Below, in pieces: positions 1-6,123 of a stretch of DNA of 6,251 bases. Position 1 is the stretch's first letter. The number at the start of each line of letters is the position of its first letter. The notes beneath the pieces were generated by a model. The model was not told the DNA's origin. It searched no databases and saw only the letters and a program-made list of their open reading frames with translations. The stretch is taken from assembly GCA_013204125.1 (NCBI GenBank), contig JABMOP010000360.1, positions 1 to 6,251 of the forward strand. The letters are read 5' to 3'. A program made the translations under genes and the position numbers. This DNA comes from Rhodospirillales bacterium (GTDB taxonomy: Bacteria > Pseudomonadota > Alphaproteobacteria > Rhodospirillales > UBA2165).

Positions 1-438
1 AAGTCGTGCTATTACCGCACCTATTGCGTTGGCGCGGAACCGACCCAGGAACAGAAAGACTACTACGCCAAGGCGCTGGAATGGCTGCAAGCCTCCATCG
101 ACGCGGTGAAAGTCGGCGCCACCACCCGCGACATTGCGGAAAAATGGCCGTCGGCAAAAGAAGCCTGGGGCTATGAAGAAGAAGATCAGGCAGCCGCCAA
201 TCTTTGGGGCCACGGTCTTGGGCTTGCCCAGTATGACCCGCCCGTGATTTCGCGCATTTGGTCCCTCGACCATCCGATCGAAATTCAAGAAGGCATGGTC
301 TTCGCGCTTGAAACCCAACACGGCAAGCCCCTGGAATGGGGTGTGCGCATCGAAGAAATGGTCATCGTTCACAAAGACGAAACCGAACTGATCACCCATT
401 TCCCGATCGATCGCATTATGCCGGTGAAGGTTATTTAA
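1..438 (+). CDS. M24 family metallohydrolase (creatinase/aminopeptidase P fold), C-terminal part
   Basis: The frame is open from the first base and ends in TAA, so only the last 145 residues are present; the start lies outside the window. The piece is the C-terminal half of a pita-bread M24 domain. In fragment numbering, H71 in the GHGLGL motif, E104 in GMVFALE and E118 in VRIEE match three of the five metal ligands of the family; the two aspartates would lie upstream. The position that in peptidases usually holds a second histidine (GHGxGLxxHExP) is Tyr78 here (QYDPP), so plain prolidase activity is doubtful. M24 members also include creatinase and the DMSP lyase DddP, and I cannot choose among these. 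A likely terminator follows at 460-494. The family is confident, the substrate unknown. Confidence 0.88.
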   Translation, partial: KSCYYRTYCVGAEPTQEQKDYYAKALEWLQASIDAVKVGATTRDIAEKWPSAKEAWGYEEEDQAAANLWGHGLGLAQYDPPVISRIWSLDHPIEIQEGMVFALETQHGKPLEWGVRIEEMVIVHKDETELITHFPIDRIMPVKVI

Positions 439-459
439 ACCGGTTGGATTTTTAAGATA

Positions 460-494
460 CGGGGGCATGAGCACGGGTTCATGTCTCCGATTTT
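460..494 (+). terminator. Probable intrinsic terminator after the M24 gene
   Basis: An 11-bp stem (460-470 with 479-489, two G-U pairs in the RNA) closes an 8-base loop, followed by ATTTT. It starts 21 bases after the TAA of the M24 gene. The U-run is short, so termination may be incomplete. Confidence 0.55.
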
Positions 495-592
495 AAGCCA
501 CCACAGAGGGCACAGAGGAATTAATGGGCGCTTTGCGCCGTAAAGTTACCTTTCTGTATTACTCTGTGATCCTTGTGACCTCTGTGGTTTAA
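494..592. repeat. CCACAGAGG-type imperfect inverted repeat with central hairpin
   Basis: The left arm at 501-514 (CCACAGAGGGCACA) and right arm at 574-587 (reverse complement CCACAGAGGTCACA) match at 13 of 14 bases, and TTTAA tracts lie at both outer ends. A short perfect hairpin, GGCGC-TTT-GCGCC at 527-539, sits between the arms. The element fills most of the gap before the PEP-utilizer gene and shows no coding signal. From general knowledge, CCACAGAGG/CACAGAGG motifs occur as dispersed intergenic repeats in many bacterial genomes; that this is one of them is inference, because only one copy is visible. It may act as an RNA hairpin or be a remnant of a small mobile element. Confidence 0.6.
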
Positions 593-624
593 AAAAATAC
601 CAAATTGATTGGATAATCGAGCCC

Positions 625-1914
625 ATGAGTGAACTCGTAGTCCCTCTTAATTCTGCCGATGCGACCAATGCGGATATGTTTGGTCCGAAAGCCGCCAATC
701 AGGCGGCGCTCGGCCAGGCCGGTTTGCCGATCCCGGATGGATTCTGCCTAAGCTCGGACGCCTACCGGATGCAAATGAAAGCCTACGGCCTGGACAAAAC
801 CATGGCCAAACTACCAACGGCGGATGTGCAGGACGCGCGCTTGCTTGCCAATGATATCCGGATCGGATTTTTCGACAATCCGATCCGGCCCGAAATCCTC
901 GATCCGCTTTTAAAAGCCTATCACAGCCTCGCCGAACGCACCGGCGCACCGATTGTTGTGCGCTCCTCGGCGCTGGTCGAAGACCGCGAAGGGTCAAGCT
1001 TTGCCGGCCAGTTTGAAAGCTTCCTAGGCCTCGCCAACGAAGAAGAATTCGTGATCGCGGTGCGCGCGTGCTGGGCGGCGCTTTGGTCGGTACGGGCGCT
1101 GCGCTATATGGGCGGCCAGGAAATTGATCCGTCGAGCACGGCGATGGCGCTTCTTATCCAGCCCCTGATCGAAGCGGTTGCATCGGGCGGCGGCCTCAGC
1201 CAGACCGGCGATGGCGGCATGATCCTCAGCGCCACTTGGGGGCTCGGCGAAGCCATTGCCCAGGGCGAAGTGGTGCCCGACCGCTACGAGTTGGACGCGG
1301 ACGCGAAAATTCAACACATCGACGCCGGGCGCAAGACCCATAAAATGGGCTGCCACCTGCACGGCGCAGAACACCATACGGCGGTGGTCGCCAAAGAAAA
1401 GGTCGATGAGCCGTGTTTGAACAACGATCAGATCGTCGAACTGGCGGGGTATTTGAAACAAGCGGAAGCGATGATCGGCATGGCGGCGGAAATCGAATGG
1501 GCGCGGGATGCGGCGGGCTTCAAAATGCTTCAAGTGCGCCCCTTGCACATGGAAAAATCCGTAATCCCCGACGAAATCTGGGCGCGCCATCCGGGCATCA
1601 AAGGCCATCCCGCCGGCATCGGCTGGGGATCGGGCAAAGCCTGCGTCATAACCTGCGAATGCGAATTGGCCAGGGTCGGGCCGGGCGATATCTTGGTCAC
1701 CCATGTCGCCGGGCCGACTTTAAGCCAGATTTTGCCGATGGTATCGGGGGTCGTCGCCGAATTGGGCGGCTCGACCTCGCATCTGGCCTCCTTGGCGCGC
1801 GAACGCGGCATCCCGATGGTCCTCGGCGTCCTCGACGCCACCAAGCGCATCCCCGACGGCAGCCAAGTCGCCGTCGATGGCGTCGCCGGCATTGTTAGAT
1901 GGATTGAAGGCTAA
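625..1914 (+). CDS. Two-domain PEP/pyruvate-binding and PEP-utilizer mobile-domain protein
   Basis: 429 residues in two parts. Residues about 10-307 form a PEP synthase/PPDK-type ATP-binding domain: FGPK (K22), VRSSALVED (R113) with the following SSFAGQFES, IEWA (E291) and QVRPL (303-307). Residues about 330-429 form the swivelling phosphohistidine domain, with GGSTSH (H386) followed by LARERGIPMV. H386 would be the residue phosphorylated from ATP. The C-terminal PEP/pyruvate TIM barrel of true PEP synthase (about 800 residues) is missing, as is the middle substrate domain of rifampin phosphotransferase. The protein may therefore be a phosphotransfer module that works with a separate acceptor subunit, as phenylphosphate synthase subunits do; this is inference. 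The start at 625 fits the N-terminal family pattern, but the ribosome site is weak. The TAA overlaps the stop of the convergent gene by 4 bases. Confidence 0.9.
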   Translation: MSELVVPLNSADATNADMFGPKAANQAALGQAGLPIPDGFCLSSDAYRMQMKAYGLDKTMAKLPTADVQDARLLANDIRIGFFDNPIRPEILDPLLKAYHSLAERTGAPIVVRSSALVEDREGSSFAGQFESFLGLANEEEFVIAVRACWAALWSVRALRYMGGQEIDPSSTAMALLIQPLIEAVASGGGLSQTGDGGMILSATWGLGEAIAQGEVVPDRYELDADAKIQHIDAGRKTHKMGCHLHGAEHHTAVVAKEKVDEPCLNNDQIVELAGYLKQAEAMIGMAAEIEWARDAAGFKMLQVRPLHMEKSVIPDEIWARHPGIKGHPAGIGWGSGKACVITCECELARVGPGDILVTHVAGPTLSQILPMVSGVVAELGGSTSHLASLARERGIPMVLGVLDATKRIPDGSQVAVDGVAGIVRWIEG

Positions 1915-2447
1915 GCCTTAGCCGGTTTCAACCCAATCGCCCGGGTGAACACCTGCATGCCGTAGTGAAAGGCGATGAAGCCGCCGAGTTCCATGATCTC
2001 GGCTTCTGAATAATGCACCTTGCCTTCGTCGTAGAATGCTTTGCTCACCTTCTTAGGGTCGGTGTACATCAGCCGTGCGTAGGAAAGCGCCCATTTTTCC
2101 GCTGGGCTGAAGCGATCGTCCTTTTCGAAATCGCCGGACCCGGCTTCGATCCGATCTTCGGTCAGCCCTTCTTGGGCCGCTTGTTTGGAGCGCAAGCTGC
2201 CGAAATAGGGGTCTTTGGCCTGGCGCGCCAATTGAACGCGGATGATTTCTTTTAGTTTGTGATCGACATTGCCGCCCGAGTGGCTACGCACCAGCGCATC
2301 GAACAAGGCTTCCGTATAGCCCGGCACGTGGCCCAAAAGGCGGATGAAGTTTTCATCGACGCCGCCCAATTCTTTGGCGCGGGCGCGCATTTTATCGAAT
2401 TTATCGCCCTCCGGTGCGCCTTCGGGGAGAAGATTTACATGCGTCAT
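1911..2447 (-). CDS. Carboxymuconolactone decarboxylase (AhpD-like) family protein without the CxxC
   Basis: 178 residues of the all-helical CMD/AhpD fold. The core at about 62-95 (DHKLKEIIRVQLAR onward) and a second conserved block, YSEAEIMELGGFIAFHYG, align without gaps to the upstream gene. Conserved E67 is present, but the redox pair is gone: the CxxC positions read D79-P80-Y81-F82. AhpD-type thiol peroxidase chemistry is therefore not expected. It may be a structural partner of the upstream paralogue or have another activity. Its ATG lies 9 bases after the TAG of that gene, with an AGGAG site overlapping the stop, so the two are almost certainly co-transcribed and translationally coupled. 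It ends in TAG, overlapping the stop of the convergent PEP-utilizer gene, and no terminator is visible there. Fold confident; function unknown. Confidence 0.9.
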   Translation of the reverse strand: MTHVNLLPEGAPEGDKFDKMRARAKELGGVDENFIRLLGHVPGYTEALFDALVRSHSGGNVDHKLKEIIRVQLARQAKDPYFGSLRSKQAAQEGLTEDRIEAGSGDFEKDDRFSPAEKWALSYARLMYTDPKKVSKAFYDEGKVHYSEAEIMELGGFIAFHYGMQVFTRAIGLKPAKA

Positions 2448-2456
2448 CTAAGTCTC

Positions 2457-3107
2457 CTATTCCGCCGCTTCGTCCGAAGATGTGGCCCGCTGCATCGGCC
2501 CCTTCAAATGAGATGTTGGCTGAGCGCCATAGATGCGGCGGGATTCTTCTTGGGTAACAAGCCGCCCATCGGGGGTAAACATCGGATAGAAATCGAGCGA
2601 TCCAAAGAATGTGTGATAGCCGATATTGAAGCCGATATAGGCGCCGAGCTCGATAATTTCGGCTGCCGAATAATGCTCGCCCAACTGCTCATAGATTTCG
2701 GCGTCGATCTTGTCCGGCGCGCTTGCCATCCGATCGGCATAGCGCAAAGCAACCCGATCGGCCGCGCTGATTTTATCGCTGGTCTCGTAGTTATCGATAC
2801 CGTCGTCGATCATTTCTTCCGTCAAACCCTGCTGCTTCGCCGAAGCAGACCGGACATTGCCTCAATAATTACAATCGGCCAGGCGCGAAAGTTGGACGCG
2901 GATAATCTCTTTTAATTTATGATCGACGGCGCCGGTCGAAAACACCGTGCCCCAGCCGATATACATGGCTTTCGACAATTCCGGATTGTGGCCCATCATG
3001 GCGTGAAAGGCCGGGTCCGGCGCCCTATGTTTGAGGGCCTTTTTGACGAAAGGCTTCAGCGGGCCTTCCTGCAACTCGTCGATATCCAGCATGGTTATAT
3101 TTGGCAT
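2457..3107 (-). CDS. AhpD-like/CMD family selenoprotein, in-frame TGA read as Sec82 (CxxU)
   Basis: Read through the TGA at 2862-2864, the frame gives 216 residues. The TGA is codon 82 and completes C79-N80-Y81-U82, the family's redox CxxC position. E67 sits twelve residues before C79, the E-x11-C-x2-C spacing of mycobacterial AhpD; the usual histidine four residues after the second Cys is Arg86. The 134 codons after the TGA stay in frame and align gaplessly to the downstream paralogue through GLTEEMI and YSAAEIIELGAYIGFNIG, so the 3' half looks under selection. A SECIS-like hairpin follows the TGA. The likely role is a thiol/selenol peroxidase or disulfide reductase in the cytoplasm. The start at 3107 has AAAGGA 8 bases upstream; the end is TAG. 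The TAG is followed directly by the paralogue. Alternatives are a recent nonsense mutation or a sequencing error (TGT/TGC to TGA). A standard caller would report two fragments, 2862-3107 and about 2457-2825. Confidence 0.8.
2827..2864 (-). promoter_or_regulatory. Candidate bacterial SECIS element with the Sec-coding UGA
   Basis: On the minus strand the UGA (2864-2862) is followed after 13 bases by CUGCUUC-GGC-GAAGCAG (2848-2832), a perfect 7-bp stem with a GGC loop (or 6 bp with loop CGGCG). The loop begins 20 bases after the UGA, close to the 18 in E. coli fdhF and inside the range used for bacterial SECIS prediction. The first loop bases are G, as the bacterial consensus requires. Two C-G pairs can form a lower stem beyond a small internal loop (2852-2853 with 2827-2828). 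No bulged U like that of fdhF is seen. The matching bases of the paralogue do not form this hairpin. The proposed partners are SelB and Sec-tRNA, which are not in this window. Confidence 0.7.
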
Positions 3108-3255
3108 TTTTCAATTCCTTTGATCTGGGCGGGGTACACTATGAACGCCGCACCGGCGGGTTTAATCCATCCATTATCCCTATCATCGCCTAAGGTGGAT
3201 ATGTCCTTCAAGTCCCTTAAGCCACCATCTGGTAACTATGGCGCGACCGTTGGGC
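3108..3255 (-). promoter_or_regulatory. Leader region of the selenoprotein/CMD pair, tentative promoter
   Basis: This 148-base gap between the DUF411 gene and the selenoprotein gene holds no ORF. On the minus strand a GATAAT (3173-3178) resembles a -10 box, but no convincing -35 lies 17 bases before it. I see no terminator after the DUF411 stop, so read-through from that gene is equally possible. The AAAGGA ribosome site of the selenoprotein gene is at 3116-3121. Confidence 0.3.
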
Positions 3256-3759
3256 CTAATAGCGGCGGTAGATTTTACGACTGCCGTCGGACTTGAAAAT
3301 CAGAACGTCGAATTTTTCCCGGTCTGCGCCTTCCATTCCCGGCGATCCACCCGGCATGCCGGGGACGGCGAGGCCACGGACGGCTGGTTTTTCGCTCAGC
3401 AGGCGCTTAACGCTGTCGGCGGGAACGTGTCCTTCGATTGCGTAGCCCGAAACGAAGGCCGTATGGCAGGATTCCAAGTCGTCATCGACGCCGGCCATGC
3501 GTTTGATGGCATCCAGATCTTCGACATTCTTGGCTTTCACCGTGAACCCGTTGCGCCGCATATGGGCGATCCAGCCGCTGCAGCAGCCGCAGGTGGGGGA
3601 CTTATAGACCTCGATATCCGCCGCTTTGGAAGATGTCGACGACATCCACGCCCAGCCCCCGCCACCGGCGGCCAGCAGAAGCACTCCGGCAACGGCCCAG
3701 CCGGTCAATTCTTTCTTTGTTTCACTGCGATGCTGAGTTCTTTTCTTCCGCCTGCTCAT
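3256..3759 (-). CDS. Exported DUF411 family metal/thiol protein
   Basis: 167 residues. A basic N-terminus (SRRKKR) and one hydrophobic segment at about 18-39 form a signal peptide or membrane anchor, which puts the rest in the periplasm. The DUF411 domain follows: VYKSPTCGCC with C57, C59 and C60, then C98-H99, EGHVP (H111) and the VPGMPxGSPGME signature at 132-143. DUF411 proteins are often found with copper-resistance and multicopper oxidase genes and are thought to bind metal; the biochemistry is poorly known. No copper genes are visible here. Its neighbours on the same strand are the AhpD-like pair, which suggests a shared redox or metal-stress role (inference). ATG 3759 is chosen; a TTG five codons upstream is possible, and neither has a well-spaced ribosome site. 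A plausible promoter lies at 3786-3815. Confidence 0.88.
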   Translation of the reverse strand: MSRRKKRTQHRSETKKELTGWAVAGVLLLAAGGGGWAWMSSTSSKAADIEVYKSPTCGCCSGWIAHMRRNGFTVKAKNVEDLDAIKRMAGVDDDLESCHTAFVSGYAIEGHVPADSVKRLLSEKPAVRGLAVPGMPGGSPGMEGADREKFDVLIFKSDGSRKIYRRY

Positions 3760-3785
3760 GATCCCTGCGTTCAATCTGGTTGTGA

Positions 3786-3815
3786 ATTATGAGCGGAGCA
3801 TAGGGCATTCTCCAA
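3786..3815 (-). promoter_or_regulatory. Putative sigma-70 promoter of the DUF411 gene
   Basis: On the minus strand, TTGGAG (3815-3810) and CATAAT (3791-3786) are separated by 18 bases. The -10 matches the consensus at five of six positions, the -35 at three. The implied start of transcription is about 20 bases before the ATG at 3759. Confidence 0.4.
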
Positions 3816-3854
3816 TTAAGGTCGTTGATACCCGTCAAGGTTAGGGAGTTCCAC

Positions 3855-3886
3855 AAAAAAACCCGGCAGCCGAGGCCACCGGGTTT
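3855..3886 (-). terminator. Intrinsic terminator after the DRE-TIM gene
   Basis: On the minus strand AAACCCGG (3886-3879) pairs with CCGGGTTT (3866-3859) around a 12-base loop, and the stem runs into seven Ts (3861-3855). The stem begins 24 bases after the TAA of the DRE-TIM gene and separates it from the DUF411 gene. Confidence 0.85.
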
Positions 3887-3909
3887 CTTCTAAAATTGTA
3901 AGTCGCATT

Positions 3910-5139
3910 TTAGTCGGCGAGGATTTCTTCGGCTAATTTTTTGAATTCGTCGTCTTTCATCAGGCGCTTGTGGACCAAGCCCCAATCCTTGACGGCCATG
4001 AGAACTTCCATCGCTTGTTCGTCGGTGTATTTGATCTGATGGTTGTCCAGATGATGTTTGACGTTATCGACGCCGCTGCCTTTGCCGATCACGGCAACCG
4101 GATTTTCCTGGCCGACCATGGTCGGGCGGAACGGCACGACGGTGGTCAAATCTTCGCCGAGCCCGCAATTCAGGAGCCAGGTTGCGATGATGCCGCTTTC
4201 GATCTTGAACAGATCGTCGCCGACGATCGGCCGGTTTTTGGGAATGTCGATACCGGCTATTTTGGCAACCATATCGGCCAGCGGTTTTAGCTGTTCCGTC
4301 TTGATGCCCACATCGATGTCATAAAGGGTCAAAAGCGCCATCACGGTTTCTTCCATCGGCACGTTGCCGGCGCGCTCGCCGAGGCCGAGGACCGTGGACT
4401 GGATAACCTCGACGCCTTCGGAAAGGGCGACGATGGTGTTGGCGATACCGAGGCCGAAATCCATGTGGAAATGGGCTTCCAGCGGCACATTGGGGAAGCG
4501 GGATTTCACCGCGCGCACGAAATAGGTCATGGCGTGGATTGACGTCACGCCCATGGTATCGACCAAGGCGAGGCCGTCCATATGGCCCTCATTGCCGACC
4601 CGCTCGATCAGGTCGATCACCCATTTCAATTCGGAACGGGTGAAATCGATCGGGAAGAAGACAACTTCGAGGCCATTATCGTGGGCGTATTTGGTGGCTT
4701 CGATGGAAAGATCGATGGCGCGCTCTAACTCCCAGCGGTAGCCCTTTTCGATCAAATGCTGGCTCGCCGGCACTTCCATGATGACGCCTTTGACACCGGC
4801 ATCGACGGCGCGTTTAACGTCTTCGACCATGCAGCGGGCGAAGGAATAAATTTTGGGGCCGAAATTGCGTTTTGCCAGTTCCTGCACAACCCGCGCATCG
4901 TCTCTGGAGACAACCGGCATGCCCGCTTCGATGCGGTGAACGCCGATTTCGGCGAGACCTTCGGCGATCCGAATTTTGTCGTCATAATCGAAAGCAATAC
5001 CGGCTTGTTGTTCGCCGTCGCGTAAAGTCACGTCATGTATTTGAATTTTTTCCGGGAATTTCCAATCCTTGGTCACTTCGGGGGCGAAGTTCCAGGGGCT
5101 GGTATGCCAATTTTTGTTGATCCAGGGTTTGTCGCTCAT
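3910..5139 (-). CDS. DRE-TIM metallolyase (HMG-CoA lyase / isopropylmalate-homocitrate synthase-like)
   Basis: 409 residues. A TIM barrel at about 30-310 carries the family signature HDVTLRDGEQ (R40, D41, E43), the metal-binding HFH pair (H223, H225) in EAHFHMDFG, and GERAGN with N259 as the usual last metal ligand. All key residues for the divalent-metal aldol or Claisen chemistry are present. The protein is longer than HMG-CoA lyase (about 300) and shorter than LeuA (about 520), and I see no LeuA regulatory domain. The tail at about 330-409 may be a small lid or dimer region. The acyl-CoA and keto-acid substrates cannot be read from the sequence; homocitrate-, citramalate- or HMG-type reactions are all possible. 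The start has a perfect AGGAGG at 5149-5154, 9 bases upstream. It has its own promoter and terminator, so it is probably a single-gene transcript. Confidence 0.9.
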   Translation of the reverse strand: MSDKPWINKNWHTSPWNFAPEVTKDWKFPEKIQIHDVTLRDGEQQAGIAFDYDDKIRIAEGLAEIGVHRIEAGMPVVSRDDARVVQELAKRNFGPKIYSFARCMVEDVKRAVDAGVKGVIMEVPASQHLIEKGYRWELERAIDLSIEATKYAHDNGLEVVFFPIDFTRSELKWVIDLIERVGNEGHMDGLALVDTMGVTSIHAMTYFVRAVKSRFPNVPLEAHFHMDFGLGIANTIVALSEGVEVIQSTVLGLGERAGNVPMEETVMALLTLYDIDVGIKTEQLKPLADMVAKIAGIDIPKNRPIVGDDLFKIESGIIATWLLNCGLGEDLTTVVPFRPTMVGQENPVAVIGKGSGVDNVKHHLDNHQIKYTDEQAMEVLMAVKDWGLVHKRLMKDDEFKKLAEEILAD

Positions 5140-5183
5140 ACTTTCATTCCTCCTAAATGGCCCGCAGCAGGGAAGGCGGCGGC

Positions 5184-5212
5184 ACCATAGGTAACGGTTT
5201 CGGACCTGTCAA
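5184..5212 (-). promoter_or_regulatory. Sigma-70-type promoter of the DRE-TIM gene
   Basis: On the minus strand a perfect TTGACA (5212-5207) is followed after exactly 17 bases by TATGGT (5189-5184; four of six matches). Transcription would begin near 5177, leaving a leader of about 38 bases that contains the AGGAGG site. No operator-like dyad is seen beside it. Confidence 0.65.
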
Positions 5213-5265
5213 CGCGGCGCCGACCGCCTCTTAGGCACTGATTGGTAAGCGCTCTCTTCGGCGCG

Positions 5266-6015
5266 CTAGACGGCCGTATAGCCGCCGTCGATCAAGAGGT
5301 CCGTTCCGGTCACGAACGACGCCTCGTCGCTGGCCAGGAACACCGCGCCCGCCGCCATTTCTTGTGGCGAGCCAAGCCGGCCGAACAAGGTCGCCGCATG
5401 GGCATGGGCCTCTTCGGCGCTCGGCCACTGGCTAAAAAAGCGGTCATCGGCGGTCGGTCCCGGTGATAAGGTGTTGGCGCGGATGTTTTGTTCGGCGTGA
5501 TCGACCGCCAGCGCCTTGGCGAGGCTGAGAAGTGCGCCTTTTTGCGAGGCGTACCAGGCGCGGCCCGGTTTCGGCGCCCGCGCCAATTGGGACGCGATCA
5601 GAATAATCGAGCCGCTGCCGCTTATCGCCATGACCGGGATGGCATGTTTCAGCATTAAAAAAACACCGGTCAGATTAACGTCGATCGAGCGCCGCCAGTC
5701 TTTTAACGACAATTCGGTCACCGGCAGGTAGGGGACGTCGAGATGCGCGCTGGTAACCAAGGTGGTCAGCGCGCCAAATTCTTTTTCCGCCGCCGCCGCC
5801 AATTGCCGCGCATGAGCTTCCTCCGCCGCGTTTCCAACAACCGCAATGGCGCTGGCGCCCGCATCTTTAAGCGCGGCGACGGTTGTGACGAGCGCGCGTT
5901 CGTTGATGTCGGCGCAGACGAGGTTCGCGCCCTCGGCGGCAAAGGCTTGGCAAATGGCGGCGCCGATGCCGCCGGCGGCGCCGGTCACGATGGCGGTCTT
6001 ATTTTCAAGGCGCAT
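5266..6015 (-). CDS. Short-chain dehydrogenase/reductase (classical SDR)
   Basis: 249 residues, the normal length for a classical SDR. The Rossmann motif TGAAGGIG is at 11-18, and D36 of CADIN after the second strand favours NAD(H) over NADP(H). The catalytic set is N114 (DVNLTG), S142 (IASQ), Y155 and K159 (YASQK). The C-terminus has the usual VTGTDLLIDGGYTA. The NNAG motif that normally steadies the central sheet reads T88-S89-A90-H91, which is unusual. It should oxidise an alcohol or reduce a ketone; the substrate is unknown. ATG 6015 has AGGAGG (6023-6028) 7 bases upstream. It lies 126 bases before the DRE-TIM gene on the same strand, but that gene has its own promoter. No clear terminator follows. 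Confidence 0.93.
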   Translation of the reverse strand: MRLENKTAIVTGAAGGIGAAICQAFAAEGANLVCADINERALVTTVAALKDAGASAIAVVGNAAEEAHARQLAAAAEKEFGALTTLVTSAHLDVPYLPVTELSLKDWRRSIDVNLTGVFLMLKHAIPVMAISGSGSIILIASQLARAPKPGRAWYASQKGALLSLAKALAVDHAEQNIRANTLSPGPTADDRFFSQWPSAEEAHAHAATLFGRLGSPQEMAAGAVFLASDEASFVTGTDLLIDGGYTAV

Positions 6016-6090
6016 TACTTTCCCTCCTTATATTCGGGTCGCGGATGCCGCTTCGCGCGCTTTGCAAGGCACCCACCCATACCCCATTCT

Positions 6091-6119
6091 GACATCCTTA
6101 GGGGCAAATAAGGAGTGTC
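6091..6119 (+). promoter_or_regulatory. Inverted repeat/stem-loop covering the ribosome site of the 6124 ORF
   Basis: GACATCCTTA (6091-6100) pairs with TAAGGA (6109-6114) and, after a one-base G bulge, TGTC (6116-6119), around the 8-base loop GGGGCAAA. The right arm contains AAGGAG (6110-6115), the ribosome site of the ORF at 6124. It could hide that site in the mRNA or, as DNA, be an operator between the divergent ORF and SDR gene; the sequence cannot decide between these. Confidence 0.5.
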
Positions 6120-6123
6120 TAAA

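Noticed and set aside
1024..1704. 226-codon minus-strand frame inside the PEP-utilizer gene
   Set aside because: Mirror of a well-recognised GC-rich gene, with no motif of its own.
2457..2825. Separate gene starting at ATG 2825
   Set aside because: There is no ribosome site before it, and it would begin in the middle of the conserved CMD domain. It is the 3' part of the selenoprotein gene.
2862..2864. TGA reassigned to tryptophan genome-wide
   Set aside because: The other long genes contain no in-frame TGA, and the Trp codons I checked are TGG. Position 82 is a Cys-type site, not a Trp site.
2259..2915. Long plus-strand frame opposite the CMD genes
   Set aside because: Antisense shadow: no family resemblance, while both minus-strand genes have clear domains and ribosome sites.
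2457..3107. Ordinary pseudogene or frameshift
   Set aside because: Both sides of the TGA are in the same frame and align gaplessly with the paralogue, so there is no frameshift. The stop falls exactly on the catalytic Cys position with a SECIS-like hairpin after it. A point mutation or sequencing error cannot be fully excluded.
3238..3792. 184-codon plus-strand frame opposite DUF411
   Set aside because: DUF411 on the other strand has all family motifs and a signal peptide; this frame has none.
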